Assembly: GCF_016902415.1 (NCBI RefSeq)
Contig: NZ_JACJLV010000022.1
Location: 1-41,577, forward strand
Source: Mordavella massiliensis
Lineage (GTDB): Bacteria; Bacillota; Clostridia; Lachnospirales; Lachnospiraceae
Length of the DNA stretch: 41,577 bases
Direction of reading: 5' to 3'
This document shows positions 37,520 through 41,577 of the stretch, piece by piece. The notes beneath the pieces were generated by a model. It saw only the letters and a program-made list of their open reading frames with translations, had not been told where the DNA came from and ran no database searches. Each line of letters opens with the position of its first letter. Positions within the stretch are counted from its first letter, which is position 1. Both the position numbers and the translations under genes were made by a program.

Positions 37520-39448
37520 TTATTCTTCGGAGATCTCTACCGCTCTCTGCTCCTTGGAGTCGATCTCTTTGCGGATGTTCTCGATAAATGCATCCAGATT
37601 CTTCTGGCCTTCGTCTCCGGCGAAACGGCTTCTTACGGATACTGCCCCGGCCTCTTCTTCTTTGGCGCCGACCACCAGCATATACGGGATCTTATTCATC
37701 TGTGCCTCACGGATCTTGTATCCGATCTTTTCCGCGCGGGTATCGATCTCTGCCCGGATACCTGCTGCCTCCAGTTTTGCCAGGACGTCTTTGCCGTAGT
37801 CCATATATTTATCAGAGATCGGCAGGACTTTTACCTGTACCGGCGCAAGCCAGGTGGGGAATGCGCCCGCGAAATGCTCGATCAGGATACCGATGAAACG
37901 CTCGATGGATCCAAAGGCCACTCTGTGGATCATGATCGGACGGTGTTTTTCTCCGTCCGCGCCTGTGTACTCCAGATCAAAGCGCTGGGGCATCTGCATA
38001 TCCAGCTGAATGGTTCCGCACTGCCAGGTACGTCCGATAGAATCTTCCAGATGGAAGTCGATCTTCGGTCCGTAGAAAGCGCCGTCGCCTTCGTTGATCA
38101 CATAATCCAGCCCCAGGTCGTCCAGAGCGCCTTTCAGTCCTTCGGTTGCGATCTCCCAGTCTTCATCGCTTCCCATGCTGTCCTCCGGACGGGTGGACAA
38201 TTCCACATGGTATTTGAATCCGAACAGGCTGTAGATCTCGTCGATCAGTCTGGCCACGCCTTTGATCTCATCCCGGATCTGCTCCGGCATCATGAAGATA
38301 TGAGCGTCGTCCTGTGTGAAGCACCGTACACGGAACAGACCGTGGAGCGCGCCGGACTTCTCATGTCTGTGGACGATCCCAAGCTCGCCTGCCCGCAGCG
38401 GCAGATCCTTGTAAGAACGGGGTTCAGACTTGTAAACCAGCATGCCTCCGGGACAGTTCATGGGCTTTACCGCATAATCATCCCCGTCGATCTGTGTGGT
38501 ATACATGTTATCTTTGTAGTGATCCCAGTGGCCGGAATTCTCCCACAGGTGACGGCTTAAGATCAGCGGAGTCGAAATCTCTACATAGCCGTTCTTTTTA
38601 TGCAGGTCTCTCCAGTAATCCAGAAGCGTATTTTTCAGCACCATTCCCTTGGGAAGGAAGAACGGGAATCCCGGGCCTTCGTCGCACATCATGAAGATGC
38701 CAAGTTCTCTTCCCAGCTTTCTGTGATCCCGCTTTTTAGCCTCTTCCATCATGTGGAGATATTCATCCAGTTCGGATTTCTTCGGATAGGAAATGCCGTA
38801 GATACGGGTCAGCATTTTGTTTTTCTCGCTGCCTCTCCAGTAGGCTCCCGCCAGGCTGGTCAGCTTAAATGCCTTTACATTTTTTGTAGTCATCAGATGC
38901 GGGCCTGCACACAGATCTACAAACTCTCCCTGCTGATAGAAGCTGATCTCTTCCCCTTCCGGAAGATCTTCTACCAGTTCTACTTTATAAGGCTCATCCT
39001 TCTCCTTAAAATATGCGATAGCCTCTTCCCTGGTTTTGGTAAACCGCTCAATAGGAAGCGCCTCTTTTACGATCTTTTTCATCTCTGCTTCGATCTTTTC
39101 CAGATCCTCTGTGGTAAAGGGAGTCTCCCGGTCCAGATCATAGTAGAATCCGTGGTCGATCGACGGGCCGATGGCAAGCTTTGTCTCCGGATACAGCCGT
39201 TTGACCGCCTGCGCCATAATGTGGGATGTGGTATGCCAGAACGCTCCTTTTCCTTCCTCGCTGTCAAAGGTCAGAAGTTCCAGTTCACAGTCGTCTGTGA
39301 TCATGGTCCTAAGATCCGCCATCTCCCCATTCACCTTTGCGGATGTGGCCGCTCTTGCCAGTCCCTCGCTGATATCCTTTGCGATATCCAGTACGGACAT
39401 CCCGCCTGCATACTCTTTTACAGATCCGTCTTTCAATGTGATTTTCAT
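37520..39448 (-). CDS. thrS: Threonine--tRNA ligase
   Basis: The enzyme charges tRNA-Thr. Its 642 residues contain in order the TGS domain (1-60, MKITLKDGSVKEYAGGMSVL), the editing domain with HTTSHIMAQA, the class II catalytic core with motif 2 FRVRCFTQDDAHIF and motif 3 near VAFGSIERFIGIL, and the anticodon-binding domain (from about 535). It lies 36 bases downstream of a thioesterase gene and both sit behind a threonine T-box, so expression should rise when tRNA-Thr is uncharged. Confidence 0.98.
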   Translation of the reverse strand: MKITLKDGSVKEYAGGMSVLDIAKDISEGLARAATSAKVNGEMADLRTMITDDCELELLTFDSEEGKGAFWHTTSHIMAQAVKRLYPETKLAIGPSIDHGFYYDLDRETPFTTEDLEKIEAEMKKIVKEALPIERFTKTREEAIAYFKEKDEPYKVELVEDLPEGEEISFYQQGEFVDLCAGPHLMTTKNVKAFKLTSLAGAYWRGSEKNKMLTRIYGISYPKKSELDEYLHMMEEAKKRDHRKLGRELGIFMMCDEGPGFPFFLPKGMVLKNTLLDYWRDLHKKNGYVEISTPLILSRHLWENSGHWDHYKDNMYTTQIDGDDYAVKPMNCPGGMLVYKSEPRSYKDLPLRAGELGIVHRHEKSGALHGLFRVRCFTQDDAHIFMMPEQIRDEIKGVARLIDEIYSLFGFKYHVELSTRPEDSMGSDEDWEIATEGLKGALDDLGLDYVINEGDGAFYGPKIDFHLEDSIGRTWQCGTIQLDMQMPQRFDLEYTGADGEKHRPIMIHRVAFGSIERFIGILIEHFAGAFPTWLAPVQVKVLPISDKYMDYGKDVLAKLEAAGIRAEIDTRAEKIGYKIREAQMNKIPYMLVVGAKEEEAGAVSVRSRFAGDEGQKNLDAFIENIRKEIDSKEQRAVEISEE

Positions 39449-39484
39449 AGTTTCCCTCTTCCTTTCTTTTTATTCTGCTTTTCG

Positions 39485-39955
39485 TTATTTCTGCTGTTTT
39501 CTGTGATCCTCTGCTTCCGGGTGCCTGTCCTTTGCCGCTTCCTTTCCCGCAAGGAACATCTCGTGAAATTCCGGTGCGGAATGTTTCAGAGACAATGGCC
39601 TTCCCTCCCGGTTGATGAAGCAGTGTTTACTCACGCCTTTGCAGTGGACCATCCCGGTCTTTCCTGCTGTCACCTCATAGGCAATGGTCAGCTTGATCCC
39701 GTTATATTCTTTGATATAACAGTCAATGGATACCGTGTCGCCAAAATAAACCATGCGCAGGTAATCCGCCGACACTGACAGCACCGGGCTTAAGATCCCC
39801 ATCTCCTCCATCCTGGCGTATCCCATGCCCAGGCGATCCATATAATCGGTCCTGGCTTCCTCAAACCAGCGGATATAGTTGGAATGATGGACGATCCCCA
39901 TCTGGTCGGTCTCATAATACTGGACCTTATGCTGATAAGCTTCTCTTTCTGCCAT
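39485..39955 (-). CDS. Acyl-CoA thioesterase, 4HBT hot-dog fold (YbgC/FadM-like)
   Basis: The start at 39955 is preferred over a TTG at 39988 because GGAAGG lies 9 bases before it and the family usually starts near here. The 156-residue protein has the 4HBT signature VQYYETDQMGIVHHSNYIRW with the catalytic Asp, then FEEARTDYMDRLG, and the strands around VYFGDTVSIDCYIKEYNGIK. It hydrolyses acyl-CoA or aryl-CoA thioesters; the natural substrate is unknown. It is the first gene behind the threonine T-box and precedes thrS, an unusual place for such an enzyme. The C-terminus (about 135-156) is charged and not part of the fold. Confidence 0.9.
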   Translation of the reverse strand: MAEREAYQHKVQYYETDQMGIVHHSNYIRWFEEARTDYMDRLGMGYARMEEMGILSPVLSVSADYLRMVYFGDTVSIDCYIKEYNGIKLTIAYEVTAGKTGMVHCKGVSKHCFINREGRPLSLKHSAPEFHEMFLAGKEAAKDRHPEAEDHRKQQK

Positions 39956-39986
39956 CCTTTGTATCCTTCCTTTCCATGCTGATAAC

Positions 39987-40233
39987 AAAAAAATCCCTTA
40001 CAGCAACTGCTTACTGTAAGGGACGAGTCATCTCGCGGTTCCACCCTGATTGCACCGGCCATAACAGCCGGAACCACTTCATTTCTGATGATAACGGAAT
40101 CACCGTGCTGGTTTACAGCCGCTCCAAGGTGGTCTTCGTAAAGGTTCCAAGATCCGGGACTCTCAGCATCCTTGTCCCTCTCTCTGTCGTCTCTTTCCCT
40201 TCCTACTCTTCTCTTCAACGCTTTTTCGTATAT
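39987..40233 (-). ncRNA. T-box riboswitch, specifier ACC (Thr)
   Basis: The minus-strand leader shows the T-box opening (TTGAAGAGAAGAGTAGGA near 40219-40202), the specifier region GAAGACCACCTTGGAG with ACC as the Thr codon, the T-box sequence AGGGTGGAACCGCG (40034-40047), and the terminator TCCCTTACAG/CTGTAAGGGA (39994-40023) followed by seven T. It controls the thioesterase-thrS operon; binding of uncharged tRNA-Thr should prevent termination. Confidence 0.92.
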
Positions 40234-40239
40234 GTTCTC

Positions 40240-40267
40240 ATTATAACACCGGTTTTTTCTTTGTCAA
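40240..40267 (-). promoter_or_regulatory. Promoter of the Thr T-box operon
   Basis: Minus-strand perfect TTGACA (40262-40267) and perfect TATAAT (40240-40245) are 16 bases apart. Confidence 0.75.
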
Positions 40268-40289
40268 CCAGAGTTTTGGAAAACCGGCG

Positions 40290-41027
40290 TTAAATCTTTG
40301 AAAGGATCAGCCTGCCCCAGCTTTTCCACACCGCAAAACATTCCCGCACCATATAATTGGGAAAAAGGACCGGATGGCACCCGGCCGGCAGCGGAAACAC
40401 CTTCTGATATCCCAGCCTCCGCGCCAGGGCGCACGCCCGGTAAAGATGGAAATTATTAGAAACAATCCCCACTGCCGCTTCCGGATCCGCAAGAAATGCA
40501 CGGGAAAACTTCAGATTCTCTTCCGTTGTCGTGGAGCGGTCCTCCTGAAACAGACGCTCTTCTCTGATCCCTCTTTGCTGCAGATAACCGGCCATGGCCG
40601 CCGCTTCTGTCACAGCCTCTCCTTTTCCTTGTCCGCCGGACAGGACTGCCAGGGTATCCGGATGCGTCTTTAAGTATTCCAGCGCCGTATCCAGTCTTCT
40701 TCGCAGGGAATCTGTGATCTGGTCTTTCTCCACATGGGCGCCGAGCACGATCAGATACCGGCATTTCCCTGTCCTGCCTTTTCGCATGCCGGAAAGGATC
40801 TTTCCTTCTGTAAAAAGGAAAACAGCTGCAGCCAGAAGAAAAAGCCCCGCAAGGATCCCGTCCAGGTCTGTCCACCGAAAAAGCGCCGCCAGCAGAAGAA
40901 ACAGCAGGCCGGCCGCGGGCCAGAATCTGGAAAAGGTGGAATCCCACTTATGCAGGCAGGCACAGATCACCCCGTAATACAGGAAACAGGCGGCCCCGCA
41001 GGCCGCCAGTCCTATCTGCCACAGCAT
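40290..41027 (-). CDS. YdcF family membrane protein (DUF218)
   Basis: The 245-residue protein has two to three N-terminal membrane helices (about 3-20, 33-50, 55-75) and a DUF218 domain with [20 protein letters not shown], the [12 protein letters not shown] motif, the [14 protein letters not shown] segment and [14 protein letters not shown]. ElyC and SanA of enterobacteria belong to this superfamily and affect cell envelope integrity; the biochemical activity is not settled. Its start overlaps the end of the SEC-C gene by 16 bases, so the two are likely cotranslated. Confidence 0.88.
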   Translation of the reverse strand: MLWQIGLAACGAACFLYYGVICACLHKWDSTFSRFWPAAGLLFLLLAALFRWTDLDGILAGLFLLAAAVFLFTEGKILSGMRKGRTGKCRYLIVLGAHVEKDQITDSLRRRLDTALEYLKTHPDTLAVLSGGQGKGEAVTEAAAMAGYLQQRGIREERLFQEDRSTTTEENLKFSRAFLADPEAAVGIVSNNFHLYRACALARRLGYQKVFPLPAGCHPVLFPNYMVRECFAVWKSWGRLILSKI

Positions 41028-41518
41028 TGTTTATATTTTTTGCCGGAACCGCAGGGACACGGATCGTTACGTCCGATCTTTTTCCCCTTGCGGACAGTTC
41101 TTGACTCTCTCTGCTCTTTGTACAGTCTCTTTAATTCCTCTTCAGAGTAGATGTCTTTCCACTGCGGAAGCTCATAGAGCCACTCTGCCCTTGCGTCCAC
41201 CATGTTTTTATAAAGCTTCTCCTTATCAAAGGCAAGGCTTACTACCGTATCCTCATCCATGGTCTCGATGGGATTTTCTTCCTTCAGGCTTTCATTGATC
41301 CCGTCCAGGAATCCCACCATGGTCAGGACTTCCTGTCCGTACTTTTCGGCCAGTTCCTTTACGGTTCCTTTTACTTCTTCATCCGGATTGGAGAGCAGCT
41401 GCTCATAGATTTCCTTCTCGATCTGAAAATAACGGCCCCAGAACTTCTGAAGCTGTCCTTTATCAGCGCTTTCATCATATGCAATGTCTCTCCACTGCTG
41501 TAATAATGTACGACTCAT
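41012..41518 (-). CDS. SEC-C motif protein
   Basis: The 168-residue protein ends in a SEC-C zinc motif ([18 protein letters not shown]), the same as at the C-terminus of SecA, where it binds zinc and SecB or ribosomes. The first 120 residues are helical and acidic without a recognised domain. The basic stretch [11 protein letters not shown] links the two parts. AAGGAG stands before the start. It overlaps the YdcF gene. Its role is unknown; a protein quality or export link is only a guess. The 59 bases beyond it hold its ribosome binding site and an A/T-rich part of a possible -10 region, with the -35 outside the window. Confidence 0.87.
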   Translation of the reverse strand: MSRTLLQQWRDIAYDESADKGQLQKFWGRYFQIEKEIYEQLLSNPDEEVKGTVKELAEKYGQEVLTMVGFLDGINESLKEENPIETMDEDTVVSLAFDKEKLYKNMVDARAEWLYELPQWKDIYSEEELKRLYKEQRESRTVRKGKKIGRNDPCPCGSGKKYKQCCGR

Positions 41519-41577
41519 ATTCTGATACTCCTTTGTATTGATTGCATTTTTATTCTGTACTCTATATAATATACTAA

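Noticed and set aside
38600-39778. Plus-strand frame of 392 codons opposite thrS and the thioesterase
   Set aside because: It mirrors the codon pattern of thrS on the other strand; no start signal or domain.

Overview
The window reads as chromosome of a spore-forming member of the Clostridia, most likely Lachnospiraceae. The reasons are the strong AGGAGG-type ribosome binding sites, T-box riboswitches in front of amino acid genes, an infC-rpmI-rplT operon with a long leader, a SpoVAF/GerA-type spore germination gene, DegV and AGCS/NSS amino acid carriers, and a fragment of a Tn916-like conjugative element. Genus and species cannot be read from the sequence alone.

Left part (1-13170): an ABC-F ATPase; an orphan solute-binding lipoprotein; an AT-rich BlaI/BlaR1-like repressor and membrane peptidase pair with no beta-lactamase beside it; a MarR regulator followed by a heterodimeric ABC exporter; trpS with a histidine phosphatase; luxS; a broken nucleotidyltransferase; an isochorismatase-family hydrolase; and the 3' two thirds of a TrpB2-type tryptophan synthase gene.

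Middle (about 13170-18975): a degenerate piece of an integrative conjugative element. It holds a mobC start fused by deletion to a relaxase tail, a possible oriT, an XRE regulator, a TetR regulator with a three-gene ABC exporter as cargo, a KTR zinc-ribbon-like protein, an attenuator-like hairpin and a Tn916-Orf7-like sigma factor. No integrase is present. The element abuts the TrpB2 fragment on the left and the kinase core of a two-component system on the right, and both chromosomal genes seem to lack their 5' ends. It therefore looks like a replacement of DNA rather than a clean insertion.

Right part (18961-41577): kinase core and response regulator; infC-rpmI-rplT with leader; an NSS sodium symporter; a second MarR plus heterodimeric ABC exporter operon, a near mirror image of the one at 5.1-9.2 kb; DegV and a B3/B4 domain protein; a SpoVAF-like protein; a dUTPase behind a tryptophan-type ABC importer that sits under a T-box with specifier UGG; an AGCS alanine/glycine symporter; metA (acetyl-CoA type by Glu111); a cysteine-rich DUF1540 protein; thrS preceded by a thioesterase, both under a T-box with specifier ACC; and a YdcF protein with a SEC-C protein.

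The physiological theme is amino acid supply and its sensing: Trp (trpS, TrpB2 remnant, Trp T-box importer), Thr (thrS), Met (metA, luxS) and Ala/Gly or other sodium-coupled uptake. Mixed in are export systems under MarR or TetR control. I do not see a clearly undescribed defence or biosynthetic system. The most unusual points are the element junctions, the apparent reconnection of the kinase core to the element's sigma gene, the promoter-in-terminator palindrome at 5.07 kb and the thioesterase under threonine T-box control.
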